Origin: Pleodorina starrii
Lineage: Eukaryota > Chlorophyta > Chlorophyceae > Chlamydomonadales > Volvocaceae
Length of the DNA stretch: 64,000 nt
NCBI GenBank assembly: GCA_030267565.1
Contig: BRXU01000041.1
Coordinates: 310,001-374,000, forward strand
Direction of reading: 5' to 3'
The notes under the pieces are model-generated. The model had not been told where the DNA came from, did not search any database, and was given only the letters and a program-made list of their open reading frames with translations. The first letter of the stretch is position 1. Every line of letters starts with the position of its first letter. Position numbers and translations under genes: made by a program. Below, piece after piece: positions 33,293 through 44,056 of the stretch.

Positions 33293-35765
33293 ATGATCGC
33301 GTCACTATCACGTTCCGTGAGCGGCCTGCCCGGCGCCGTGCACCCAGGCGCGCTGCAGTCTCTGATTCAGCAAAGCGTGGGAGCATGTCAAGGTATGTGA
33401 ACACAATCAATTTCGCTGGCTCGCACGCTGACCCTTGTGTCGCGATGGCCTAGCTCATCGTCGCCTTTACGCAACTTACCCCGCGCAGAGCTCGACCTCC
33501 TGCAAGCTTGGTCTGGATCTCCCCGCAGCACAATCAGCGGCGACTCCGATGGTGCCGCGTCGGCACCCTCCACCTCATACGGTTCCCTGTTGCCGGAGCA
33601 TTTCCGTCGCCATCATTACCATGAGCATCGCAGCGCGCCAGCAGCAGCAGCCGCGCCCCTGCCGCCCCTGAGCGCGCACCTGCAGCTGCAGCAGCTGCGA
33701 AGCTACCGCATCCCCAACCGCGTGGCCCCGCCCAAAATCGCCTACTCGGAACGCAGCGGCCGCGCCGCGCCGCAGCCCTGGCCCGAGTTCGAGGCCGTCA
33801 AGGCGCCGCAAGGGGAGGTCCGCTGGCACCGCAGCGTCGTACGCTTCCCCCCGGAAGTCTCCGTACAGCTGGAGGCGGCGTCGCCGGGCGGCGGCGGCGA
33901 CGCCGCGCCGCCCCGCACGCTGCTCCTCAGCGGCAAGGCGGGCAGCATCCGGCTCAACCTGCAGGATCTGGATCCCACAGGCCTTCTGGCGTTCCGCCTG
34001 ATCAACCTGCCGTCCAGCGCCGCCGCCGCCTCCGGCGCCTCTGCGTCCGGCGGCAAGGCGGCCCAGCAGCAGCAGCAGCAGCAGCAGTCCGCCCAGCAGC
34101 CGGCCCCGCCGCAGCGCAGTCTTCTGGTGCTGGCCAGCCCCAACAAGGCGCGTTTCGACGCCGTGGGCTCAGAGCTGAACAAGGCCATCCGGGGGGTGAT
34201 GACCGGCTACCTGGTGGGCCTTACGGTCAAGGGAGTGGGCTACCGCATGGAGCCGGTGGAGGACCCGACCGGGGAGGTGCGTGCTGGCGGTTGGAGGTTG
34301 GTGGTTGGTGGTTGGGGTGGTTCGGGGTTGACGAGATTTGATGCACGTGTGAGAGGTTTGGGGTTGAAGAGGTTGAAGAGGAGTGGCAGGGAAGGAGGGA
34401 ACGGCTGGGAAGGAGTGAGGGTGGGAGACGGCGGGTGGCTGGGACGCAGGGTGGGGCCGAGGTTCCGGCGGCGGGAGAGTGCGGCTCCGGGCGATTGCCT
34501 GTTCAGGAGCGGTGAGGCGGTCGGGTCAGGTCGGGGCGCGGCGCGGGGGGGCGTGGCGCGGGGGGCCTGGTGGGGTTAGCGGTGCCCAAGGTCTTGGGGG
34601 GGGGGGGAACACCCTACCTCACCTGCTGCCTCCGAGTCTCGGGAGAGGCACACGGGCAGCGGGGCACGGGTTCCGGAGCGCCAGTACCGAAGGGCGCTGC
34701 GCTGATATGGTACCACTTTGTGCCCCATATGTTGCCACAGCCGGTAGTGCACATATCGGCACACATCTGTGGTGCTCCGGACCGGCTGCCTGACCCCCCG
34801 CCCGCCCGCCGGGTCCGCTGCTGCATGCTCGCTACAGCTCGCTACAGCCGGCCAAGGCTACCCGACCCGACCCGACCCGGCCGATCGCTGCCTGACTCAG
34901 CCTGGTGTCACCGTCCTGTCCGAGCCCTGTCGTGGCCACCCGGCCTCACCCCAGAACCCTTGAAGTCCCATGTCCCGCTGGTCCCGATCCCTGTCCCTCC
35001 CCACGCTGTGCGCCAGGTCGCTGCCCGGGTGCCCAAGCTGACGTACGCACAGCTGATGCGGCGTGCGCGCGCACCGGGCGGCGCCGCGCCCAAGCCCTAC
35101 TACTTCGAGGCGGCCGGCGAGGAGAAGCAGGCGGTGAGCTTCCCCTACAACAAGCCCGCGTCGGCGATCCGGCTCAAGGTACGCGAGGGGGGCTCTTGAG
35201 GCGCGGGGCATGGGCGGGTCATATGGCAGCAGCGCAGCACGCGAGATGAAATACATGTATACACATGAAACACGAAATATGGATTATTTGTGTGATCGGG
35301 GTCCTTCCATGTAGGCCTGTTGCTGCCGCGGAGGCGCGGGCTGTCCTTCTGGCGCTGCCAACTGCTCACACACCAGGTGGCCTGTTGCGCTCCTTGCGCT
35401 GTGTGCTACCTCGCGTTTGAACCCGTCCGTCCGTCCCTGGTCCCTGGTCCGTCCCTTCAACCCGCCGCTCTGTCGCCTTCGTCCCTCCGCTGCGATATTG
35501 TGAGTTTGTGACTGTTTTATTTCCACCCGCCGCTGCACCCACGCAGGTGGGCTACAGCCGCACAGTGGTGTACCCGCTGCCGCCCCACATCCGCGCCTTC
35601 TGCCTCAAGCCCACGCTGCTGTACTTGTACGGCCTGGAGTTGGACGAGCTGCAGCGCGTGGCGGCGGAGATCCGCGGCATCCGCAAGCCCAACCCGTACA
35701 CCGGCAACGGCGTGCAGTACGTGGATGAGGTGGTGAAGCTCAAGCAGCGGGCTCGCGCCAAGTAA
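33293..35765 (+). CDS. MRPL6: Mitochondrial large-subunit ribosomal protein uL6m, 4 exons
   Basis: Exons 33293-33392, 33489-34276, 35017-35178 and 35547-35765 join in phase to 422 residues. The first 33 residues (MIASLSRSVSGLPGAV...) resemble a mitochondrial presequence. The uL6 core is clear: WHRSVVRFPPEV then LLLSGKAGSIRLNL, the ELNKAIRGVMTGYLVGLTVKGVGYRMEP signature, and C-terminal GYSRTVVYPLPP, FCLKPTLLYLYGLELDELQ and AAEIRGIRKPNPYTGNGV. uL6 sits at the base of the stalk of the large subunit near the factor-binding site. Bacterial uL6 is about 177 residues. The extra length is an N-terminal extension and a Ser/Ala/Gln insert (eight or so Gln in a row near residues 222-230) between the beta strands of the first domain. 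Assignment to the mitochondrion rather than the chloroplast rests on the presequence and C-terminal style. Confidence 0.88.
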
Positions 35766-36275
35766 AGGGGGAATTGGCGGCCTAACGGGCAAGACAGGAG
35801 GAAAGAGTGAAATGGGCGGGCGACTGACTGGCATGGCCGAAGGCGGAGGTGGTGTTGCATGGGCCGGGTTGGGAGGAGTGGAGGCGTGGCGTGCGTGGCA
35901 GCAGGCTTCGACTGGAAGGCCGCAGGCGGCTGTGGGTGCAAGGGCACAGAGACAGGCGCTGGCGTCAGCCGCCATGGGGCATATGACGTACTGAGGCTTG
36001 GGCTAGGAGGCTTTGCAAGACAGGAAAAGCAGGGGAGGTGGAGGCAGTGCTGGCGACAACACGTTGTCATGGGCAGGCGTGTTGACAAGGGCCTGCAATC
36101 CTGGGAATCGCTTCGGCCGCGGACTTGTTTTGCGGGCGGTGACCACACGGACTGGGACCGCGCGCGTGGGGGAGGTTGGGACGCTGGCGTTGGGAATCGG
36201 CCGGGTCTGCACGGCGGACCGACGGAGTACCGGTATGGTGCACCTACCGCTGCTTTCCAGGTCGTGCTGGACTAG

Positions 36276-36280
36276 TGTAA
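36276..36280 (+). terminator. Poly(A) signal TGTAA for uL6m
   Basis: First convincing plus-strand TGTAA downstream, about 510 bases after the uL6m stop at 35765. Confidence 0.55.
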
Positions 36281-37555
36281 GGGCGACACCAATTACAAAA
36301 CAATGATGTTAGAGGATCTTGACGCGGAAGAGTCGCAGTACCCTGGACTGCCCCCAATTACACGCGTTACACGTCCGTCCACAAAGGCGACAGAGTTGAC
36401 TCTCCGGTCTCGATCTGGATGTGTGCATCTGGGTTAGCACCACGGCCATTCGTAGCGCACAGGCTCTATCACAAAACTTCACCAAGCACCTCCTCCGCCG
36501 GGATTAGCCCGATCCACTTGAAAGAACTGGAGAAAAAGGAACCATCCGAAACACATAGCACCCGGTCACGGCAGTACGACTACATTTATCACACACGACC
36601 ACAAGCCCTGACCCTTCGCGACACTAAGATTGTAAACATGGTTGCGCCGCCTATGAACACTCTGCACGATCTTACAAAATGCGTGCCAAACGTTGGCAGC
36701 TGTACAGCTATACATGGCATCCGACTTTTGTACGAAATGCATAGCTGTACACACAGTACGTACTTGAGAAAAACCCGAACGATAAACCCCCCATTGGAGT
36801 CGAACTCCCAGAGATCAGTCGACGTGCACGCCTAATCCGCAGTGTCAAGCGTTGCCCTACCCTATGTGCTGGAGTGCACCGGTGCAATCGACCGTGCCCT
36901 CTCCCCTGTCCCTGCAGTCTGCAGCATCGAGCCTGTCCGTAAGCCTGCATGGGCTTTCCAGCCGGCTCTTCCGGCAAGGAAATGCAAGTGTCCGCTGCTT
37001 CGTGTACCAGAAAGCAGCCGGAAAACGGCAGCGGGCCCCAAGACTTGCTCCACCTGCTATCCCTGACGCAACCCCTGCCGCGACATTAACATGATGCCCG
37101 CTTTCCCCTGCGGCCCTGTGGAGCCCACACCGCCTTACCGGCTTGTGCCACGCCCGTGCGCCTATATCCGCACAGACCCGCAAAGGGGTGTCTCGATGCA
37201 TCAGGTCTTTGCATCTGTCCTCTCATGCAGTTGCAGTGTAGATGCCTGGCGAGTTATGAATCCCCGCAAGAGTCACGCAAAGATAAACAAGTGACCCCGG
37301 CCGCTGCGCAGGGTCAAGTACGAGGTACGCAGGGTCAAGTACCTGTTGCCGAACGTCAGTCACATGTAATGTTATATGTCAGTAGCGTCACTGCGTCACT
37401 GCCTGCACTTTTTCAAATACATCCGCGCACATCCAAATCCCTGCGGCGATCCCCCGCACATCCCAATCTCTGCTCCGGAAAGCCTGGTCACATGAGGCCT
37501 GAGCAGGCGAGCTGGGCCATGTTGCTCAGAACCGCGTCCATCTTTGAGCCCCTGC
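36281..37555. other. Intergenic region between convergent genes
   Basis: No supported gene. A 138-codon ORF at 36419-36835 has no recognisable domain, no GC-biased codon use and AT-richer composition than the genes around it. A T-arm-like string at about 36805 does not fold into a tRNA. Confidence 0.4.
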
Positions 37556-37560
37556 TTACA
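37556..37560 (-). terminator. Poly(A) signal TGTAA for the CaaX protein gene
   Basis: Minus-strand TGTAA 86 bases after the stop codon at 37646. Confidence 0.6.
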
Positions 37561-37645
37561 CCACGCGCATCGCACCACACAACACTCTACCTGCCAAATC
37601 ACTGTCCATCGCTGCTTAGCTGCCCCTGCGTCCAGACGTCAGCCC

Positions 37646-39125
37646 TCACATGATCGCGCAGCCGCAGCGGCAGCTGGCTGGGACGCCCTCCACCTGCGCC
37701 TCCTCCTGCGGGTCGGCTGACTGGCGCACCCACTCGGCCATTGCCGCTCCCTTAGCGGCCTTCCCATCGCGCCGAAGGAGGTCAATGTCCTTATCCTGGA
37801 TGCCGGCCCCCGGCTCCGCCGCCGTCTGCAGGCTCATCCTCTCCTGCTGCATCTCCTCCAAGACGAGTTCGTCCAGCATGCTGGCCATGCCGGTGTCGTA
37901 CTGTCGCGCCGCGTCGGGGGCGGCGGCAGTTGCGTTGGCAGCGGCGGCGGTCGCGTTGGCGGCGATCAGATATCGCACCGCGTCTATGCCACGGGGTGTC
38001 AGCGGCACTACCGGCTTGCGCGGCGTGACGTAGCGCGGTGACCGCGGCGTCGATGCTGCTGCCCCTGCCGCCGCCCGCGGCGTCATTTGCCCCACCGCCA
38101 CGCTCCTGGAGCCGGCCGGTGTTCCGCGCGGCGTCACCTGCCCCGCCGCTACGCTTCTGGGGCTGAGTGCTGCTCCGCGCGGAGTCATCTGCCCCGCCGC
38201 TACGCTTCTGGAGGCGTTCACAGGCGTCCGCGGCGTCGTTTGGCCTACCGCCACGCTCTTCGAAGTGGCTGCAACGGCCCGCGGCGTCGTCGTTCCATGG
38301 CCTGCGCGGCTCGAGGCGGGTCCCGCCGTCTGCTGAACCACGCGGCTCTGTGCTGAAGCGCTGGCTGCTGCCGCAGGGTACGCCCCTTGGGTTGTGGCTG
38401 GCGGGGCCTTGGTTGGCGTGGCACAGGACTGTGGCAGCGGCAACCGGGGTACCGAGGACCGGCCTGCCGCCGCAGGCCTTGGTGAGGGCTTCAGCGGCGC
38501 TGGGCTGCCAATTGCAGCGTGGGGCAACGGGCGGGGGCTGAGCTGTGGGCGGGGGCTCGCTTCGAGCGTGGCGGGCGCCTTCAACGCGCCGAACGCGCTC
38601 AGGGACAAAGGCGGTACTTCCGCCAACGCCCGCGCGCATCGTGCCTGCAGTGTCGCGACGCTGCAAGAGCTTGCAGAGAGCTCCGCATCCGCTTTCTTGT
38701 CTTTGCCTGGCCGCAAGGCGTACCGCTCGTAGTGTTTTTGCAGGACTGCCGACGGCCCGCTGCCCAGAACATGCTCGTAGACTTTCGCCTGCTTGCGCTT
38801 AGTCCGTAGCTCCTTGTGCGTGTTGCTCCCTCTAGGTTCGCTCGCTAGTTCGATGGCGACGAATCCTTGGAAAACCGGGACAGATGCTTGAACCGGGAGA
38901 GATGGCTGGAATGAATCGTAGCGGCCGTCGGCACCTGCAAAACATGAACTTGCTTTTGACTGCGGGAGTCCTCGTGCCCGCAGCTTATATGGCCAGCGCA
39001 AAGACAAAGGCTGCCCTCCGACCTCGCGGTGTGTTGACGGGGATGAACTGGGCTGCCCGCTGTCGCAGAGCATCCATCTTTGCAAGACCATCATCCTCAT
39101 CATCTTGTTCTAGAACTGGCGTCAT
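37646..39125 (-). CDS. Unrecognised disordered protein with SVAxGQxTPR repeats and C-terminal CaaX box, 2 exons
   Basis: Exon 39125-39023 (34 codons plus one base) joins 38934-37646 in phase, giving 463 residues. The first exon begins MTPVLEQDDEDDGLAK and reads more like coding sequence than the alternative, an unspliced ORF from 39103 in another frame. The middle is Ala/Pro/Ser/Thr-rich. Residues near 305-375 contain four copies of a 16-18 residue unit with core SVA(A/V)GQ(M/T/V)TPR, followed by VTPRKP and LTPRG. These TP sites, one fitting the CDK consensus TPxK, suggest phosphorylation. The protein ends CRCGCAIM: CAIM is a canonical farnesylation CaaX box, and the two cysteines before it could be palmitoylated, so membrane attachment is likely. 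I do not recognise a family. Confidence 0.7.
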
Positions 39126-39461
39126 GTTTGCTGGAATTTGGAACATGTTCCGAGAGCTGACAATCGATGGCCGTTATGCTTTATACCAGAGCTAAGTCGG
39201 GGAAGCGGGCCGCCGGGCTTTGTAATCAGACTTAGCGTTATAGTGCAGTTCTTAAGGGTTGGAGTCTTGGAGAAGCACTACTGTGCTAACTGCTAACTGC
39301 GGCATGAGTTCCAGGATCCAGCTAGCTAAGCATCCAAGATCCAACAAGCTAGTGCGAGTCAGTTTGCCTCATCTTCCTCCTCTTATGATGAGATCAAACT
39401 CAAGCGAGATATGCAATACCGGTTTGCACCTCGAAATCCGCGACTCAGAAAACCTCCTAGT
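39126..39461. other. Short intergenic stretch between tandem minus-strand genes
   Basis: Holds the promoter of the CaaX gene and the 3' UTR of the RCC1 gene. No TGTAA on the minus strand was found here for the RCC1 transcript. Confidence 0.4.
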
Positions 39462-42408
39462 CTACCTCAGGCTCCATGCAGCGTCCAAGCTCTCCCCGCC
39501 GAGGGTGCGCAAGCCGCACCGCACCACAGTGTGGCTCCAGCCGCCTTCCGCATCCTCAACCAGCAGGCCATCTCGCAACATGGCACGCCGTAGTAGCGCG
39601 GTCGCCTGGTTGCCGCTCAGGCTAAGCACGCCTCCACCGCCTTCGCATGAATGCCCCTGCTCATCCGCGCTGTCCCGGACCCTCTCCGCCGAAGACATCC
39701 CATCCACCTTCCCACATGCGCCTCTCCGCGCCTCCATGCAAGAGCCCGTCGGCTCCACCCTCTCAAACGCAAGGAAGATAGAGATGTCTGGCGACATTCC
39801 CTCCGGACCTCCTGGCGCCGAAGCCCTTGCGCCCGGATGCTTGTCGACGGTCGCCTGCCCCGCGCCGCCCCCGCCACCACGCTCAAACGGCACGCGCTCT
39901 GCAACCGCCTCGCTTGGATCCAGAATACAATCCAATCCTAAATCCAAATCCGTGTCGAGATCCAGATCCACGGCGCATGGGTCTCCTCGATGCGGCAGAT
40001 CCCGCTGTACAGAGCCACAAGTGGGGAGCATCAGCCGCGGCGACGTACAGGCGTGTACGACGCGCGTGAAGCCCAGCTGGCCCCGGGTGTTGCTGCCCCA
40101 GCCGTACAGCCGTCCGCCGGCGGCGAGCGCGAGGCTGTGCCGCCCGCCGCAGCTTATCTGACAAGCCACAGGGGGGACAAAAAGGCAGGAGGTGGAGTTC
40201 ACATTTTGTTAGAAAAAATGACCACTCTGTCGCACTCTGCCAAGCCGTGATCCTACTGAGGAAGTACCGTATTCGGGCCTACCGTGAGTCCGCACCGCTC
40301 ATTCGGATATGGATAACAGCAAGCGTGATGATGCGGACATTCGGGCGCGGTTCGGTCCATGTGGTCGGCACGTGGGCCAACAACATGAGAACAGGAGCCC
40401 CTGGCTGGCATGAGCATTACCGCGTCGATACGGGGACGGGCCGCAGTGCCGCCCGTCCCCGTATCCACGCGGTGGTGCCCCCGCAAGCCAGGGGCTCGTG
40501 CAACCCTTCATGGAAGCTGGGGCTGGGCGTGTCGTCTCATTGCCCTGCCACACCCTTCCTCATTGCCCTGCCACACCCCTCCTCAGCGCCGCGACGCGCC
40601 AGGTTAGTGTCCCCGGCGTCGCCACCCACGCGTCCAGACGGGTTTGTGCGCTACAGGACGGCGCCTGGTCGAGTCACAAAAGCAGTTGGGAAGGCTGCGT
40701 CGGATGCTTGATAAGCCTGGCAAGCGAAGGCATTGACACGAAACATGCGGTCTAGAGGCTGCTTCTGTCCCCAAGACAGCCAACTAGACCCTGTTGGCAC
40801 ACCTTGACAATGACCTCCTCCTCCTCCTCGTCCTCCTCCTCGTCCTCATCCTCCTCGTCGTCATTGTCGTCATCTGCGTCGTCCTCCATCTGCTCGCGCC
40901 CGCCCTCGCCTTCCTCCTCGCCGCCCACGTCTTCATCCTTGCTGACGTCCAGGGCCGCCCTTCCCTCCCTCCAGTCTTCAGCCGGCGCCGCACCCACACC
41001 CCCGCCATCGCCGCCGTCGCTGCAGCCGCGTCCACTCCCGCTACCACAGCCGGCGCCGTCGCGGCCGTCTTCGCAGCCCTCCCTTCCCCGTTCACGCTCG
41101 CCGCGCCCGCCTCCAAGCCCGACCGCATCACCGCTCAACCTGAGCCTCCCGCCCTCTGCCGCCGCCTGCAACCCGTGCCTCCAGGCGCAACCAGCGCCTA
41201 CACCCGCCGCGGCTTCGTCGGCCCGCCGGCGCAAGGCCCACGAGTCCGCCGCCCCGCGTTTCCTCGACGCAGCTGTAACTGCAACTGCAGCTGAAGCTAC
41301 CGGCTCCCGGCCTCCCACAGAAGGTCGTGGGATGGGCAGCAGCTGCGGTTCCGCCAGGAAGCCCACCGACCCGGCGGGTCCGCATTGACCCGCGTCGTTC
41401 CAGCCCCAGGCCGCTACCTGGCCCGCCTCTGGCATCCCGCATGTGGAAGAAAGGAAAGCGGGGAGGGAGCGGGGTTGGCAATTCGGAGCGGGTTTCGGGG
41501 CGCCGGTGGGGTCGGGGGCATGCGATCATCAGGCCAGGCCAGGCGAGGCCAGGCGAGGCGAGGCGAGGCGAGGTGGCGAATCGTGGGAGGTGTGGGGTCG
41601 GAATAGGCGAGTGGTAGCGAGGTGGCGGCATTGCGCGGCAGTCCACGGGTTGGAAACGAGGAATGAACGGGGGAGAGTGCACAACGCCTCCGGGGGCCGC
41701 GCCGGAGCCAAGGCGCTGCTGAGCCAACTTTCGGAGCCGGAACGCGCCCGGCTGCACCGCCCTTGGACGCCTCCTCACCCCTTTCCCTTGCAGGGCAAGC
41801 CGTCCCCCGATTCGGATCTGCTGTCACGGCACCGGCCGCTGACATGCGGCCAAGCTCCAGCTGGAACCCGACGCGACAACGACAACGACAACGGCACGAT
41901 TTGTCGATTTCACAAACAAACAAACGTGTGCACCAACGTCACTAGCGCTCCCTGCCGGGCCAATCAACGGCTCCAACCAGAAAACGCACAACGCAGTGCC
42001 CCACCAACCGACCCACCAACCAAATCGCCAACCCACCGGTCAGCGCCAAGGAGTGGCCCAGCCCCGCAGCCACCGAGCGGCACGGCACGCCCCCCAGCGC
42101 GCCGCCCTGCACTCGAACCGGCGTCGATACGACCGCCAGGGAGCCCGCGCTGCCCGACGCCAGCGCCGCCACGCCACACTGGCCGTACGCGTTCCAGCCC
42201 CACGCCCACACTCCGCCGCGGCAGTCGACCGCCAGGCTGTGCCGCGCGCCGCAGGCGACCTGCGCTGTCGCACACGCGGCAATGTGTGCACAGCCAAGGG
42301 CGGCGCGGTACGGGGCATTGGCTTGGTTACAATTGTTTTGCTTTGGCGCGGCGGCGCGACCGCAATTGGGACAAGAGAGAGAGAGAGGATAAGAGAGAGA
42401 GAGAGAGG

Positions 42409-42452
<44 letters not shown>

Positions 42453-44056
42453 GACAGAGAGAGAGAGAGAGAGAGGCTCGCACGCTACCCGGTGTGCAGG
42501 ATCGCCTAAAGCGCGGCTTTTGGAAACGTTCGGTGTCAATTACCTAGATGCCGACCAGTGCCGCCTTAAAAAGCGCACCAGGAGGGCGTCATTTGCGTGA
42601 TCGTGACACTTCGTACCGGCGGGCAGCAGCTCAGGACGTCAACCTTGTAATAACGAGCTCGCTCGACGCGCTCGTCCGTACCTGTCGTACTTGTACGGGT
42701 ACGGCAACGTGACGCGCGATGCGCGACGCGCAGTGCCGCCCCGCCTGCGCGCCAACGTCCGCCACCGCCACCGCCACCGCCAGCGCTGCCGCCACGGCCG
42801 CCTCCGCCGCCGTCTCCGCCGCCACCGCCTGCACCGCCGACCCCCTGGGCCCCGGCCCCGCGCCGCACTGAGCCTCCCCGTTGGCGCCCCATGCCCACAC
42901 GGAGCCACCGGCGTCCAGCACCAGCGTATGCAGCTCGCCTGGTGGCGCACAGAAACAATGCACAGACTCGTGTTGGAACACGATTACACAGACTCGTGCT
43001 GAACACGATGACCCCTCAAGGATTTACCCCTTGAAGGGTTACACACTAAAGGGCTTCGGCCGCATAAAGGGTTGCACATACAGGTTGACCGCATGGGCTT
43101 CGGCCGCAACAGTGCCAGGTGCGGTAAGCATTGGCGGTCCTGGGGGACCACTACAAGCCGATTTACTCATATGGGGGAGGGGAATGTGGAGTCGGAGGAC
43201 GTGAACATCAGGTCAGGTTGATGGTGATGGCTGAATCAGGATAAAACACGACGTGAGGCAGGAGAGACCGTGGCCTTCGGCTAGCTGGCGCCCCCGTATG
43301 ATGGCAAGCCACGAAGGAGGGTCAGGAGGCCGCGCCCGTCAGCAGGCGCTGCGCTTCCGGCATTCCCATGCGGGAAGAGACTGGCGTAGCTTGGCTCGGC
43401 CGTAATGGCGCCGTGGTGCTGCCCTCACCTGCCGCGACCTGTACGACATGCCCCGCGGCGTACGGCAGTTGCTGTACACGCCACCGACCTCGGTCGGCCT
43501 GGCGCTGCCCCTGGTCGGCTGCTTTCTGGGTAACCGCATGTGGGGCGCCGGGGACGACGCCCTCCGGTTGGGAACCGCTGCCGGAAACGTCAGCGCCGGT
43601 GCTGCTGCTGCTGCCGCCGCCGTCATATACCCAGCAGCTTGTGCCACCGGCACTGCCCGCGCGGGGCTCGTTTCTGGTGGTCAGCGCATGCGCCCACCCC
43701 ACGGCTGCGGCCTGGCAGACCGCGCTGTCAGTATGCCTGAGCGTCCGTCCTTCCGCCATGGTCAGCGCAGGTTCCGGAGCGGGCTCTGGGTCCCTGGGAA
43801 TGGCGGGCGCGAGCCTTTGGGGCAGAGGAGCTCGCAAGCGGATGAGGCGGCCGTGCTGAGCGCAGAAGGTCGCGGGGCAGCCCCAGGCGCAGGACTGCTG
43901 TGGCAGTTGCCACCGGCACCGCCGGCGATCGTAATCGCTGCCGCCGCTGGCGCTGGGATGACTTGGGCTCGCGCCTCTGTGCTGAGGCGCATGCACCGGA
44001 AAGTTATCGTCATATGTAGACCAGCCGAACACAAGGATTAAGGATTGCGGCTGCAT
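39462..44056 (-). CDS. RCC1-repeat protein with acidic insert, 5 exons
   Basis: Exons 44056-43429, 42938-42682, 42259-42037, 41428-40803 and 40157-39462 join in phase to 809 residues. Spliced junctions rebuild RCC1 repeat signatures: VVQVAAGELHTLVLD, VRQVACGARHSLAVD, HSLALTEAGQVAAWGWNDAGQCG and VIVKISCGGRHSLALAAGG. Unspliced ones include VWAWGANGEAQCG, VWAWGWNAYGQCG and YGWGSNTRGQLG. RCC1 repeats build a seven-bladed propeller used for Ran exchange, chromatin binding or ubiquitin-ligase targeting; nothing here decides which. About residues 535-575 form a very acidic Glu/Asp run directly before the last clear blade. The first blade, FGWSTYDDN, is weak. The start at 44056 is the first ATG of the frame. 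Confidence 0.85.
40392..40500. repeat. Long imperfect inverted repeat in RCC1 intron (hairpin with 50-base arms)
   Basis: Arms 40392-40441 and 40451-40500 pair at 42 of 50 positions around a 9-base loop. The first base pairs at the stem top, GATACGGGGACGGGC, are perfect for 15 positions. It lies in the intron 40158-40802 of the RCC1 gene. Size and pairing fit an intronic miRNA precursor as described in Chlamydomonas, or a small MITE. Confidence 0.75.
41533..41573. repeat. GGCGA/GGCCA pentamer repeat in RCC1 intron
   Basis: Tandem AGGCG and AGGCC units in the intron between RCC1 exons 42259-42037 and 41428-40803. Confidence 0.8.
42365..42475. repeat. GA dinucleotide repeat in RCC1 intron
   Basis: About 110 bases of GA units broken by GGATAA and ACA, in the intron 42260-42681. 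Confidence 0.9.

Noticed and set aside
34277..34579. Extension of the uL6m ORF past the exon 2 donor
   Set aside because: The sequence becomes G-rich and non-homologous right after GTGCGT, and the next uL6 strands are found in exons at 35017 and 35547.
36775..36890. tRNA-like T-arm on the minus strand
   Set aside because: The TTCGA loop is flanked by a stem that does not pair, and no D-arm or acceptor stem can be drawn.
38935..39103. Unspliced start (MMRMMVLQRWML...) for the CaaX gene
   Set aside because: A different frame with ATG at 39125 gives an acidic, better-looking N-terminus and a phase-correct intron 38935-39022.
40247..40711. 154-codon ORF across the RCC1 intron hairpin
   Set aside because: Open frames on both strands here result from the inverted repeat; no similarity, and the flanking exons splice across it in phase.
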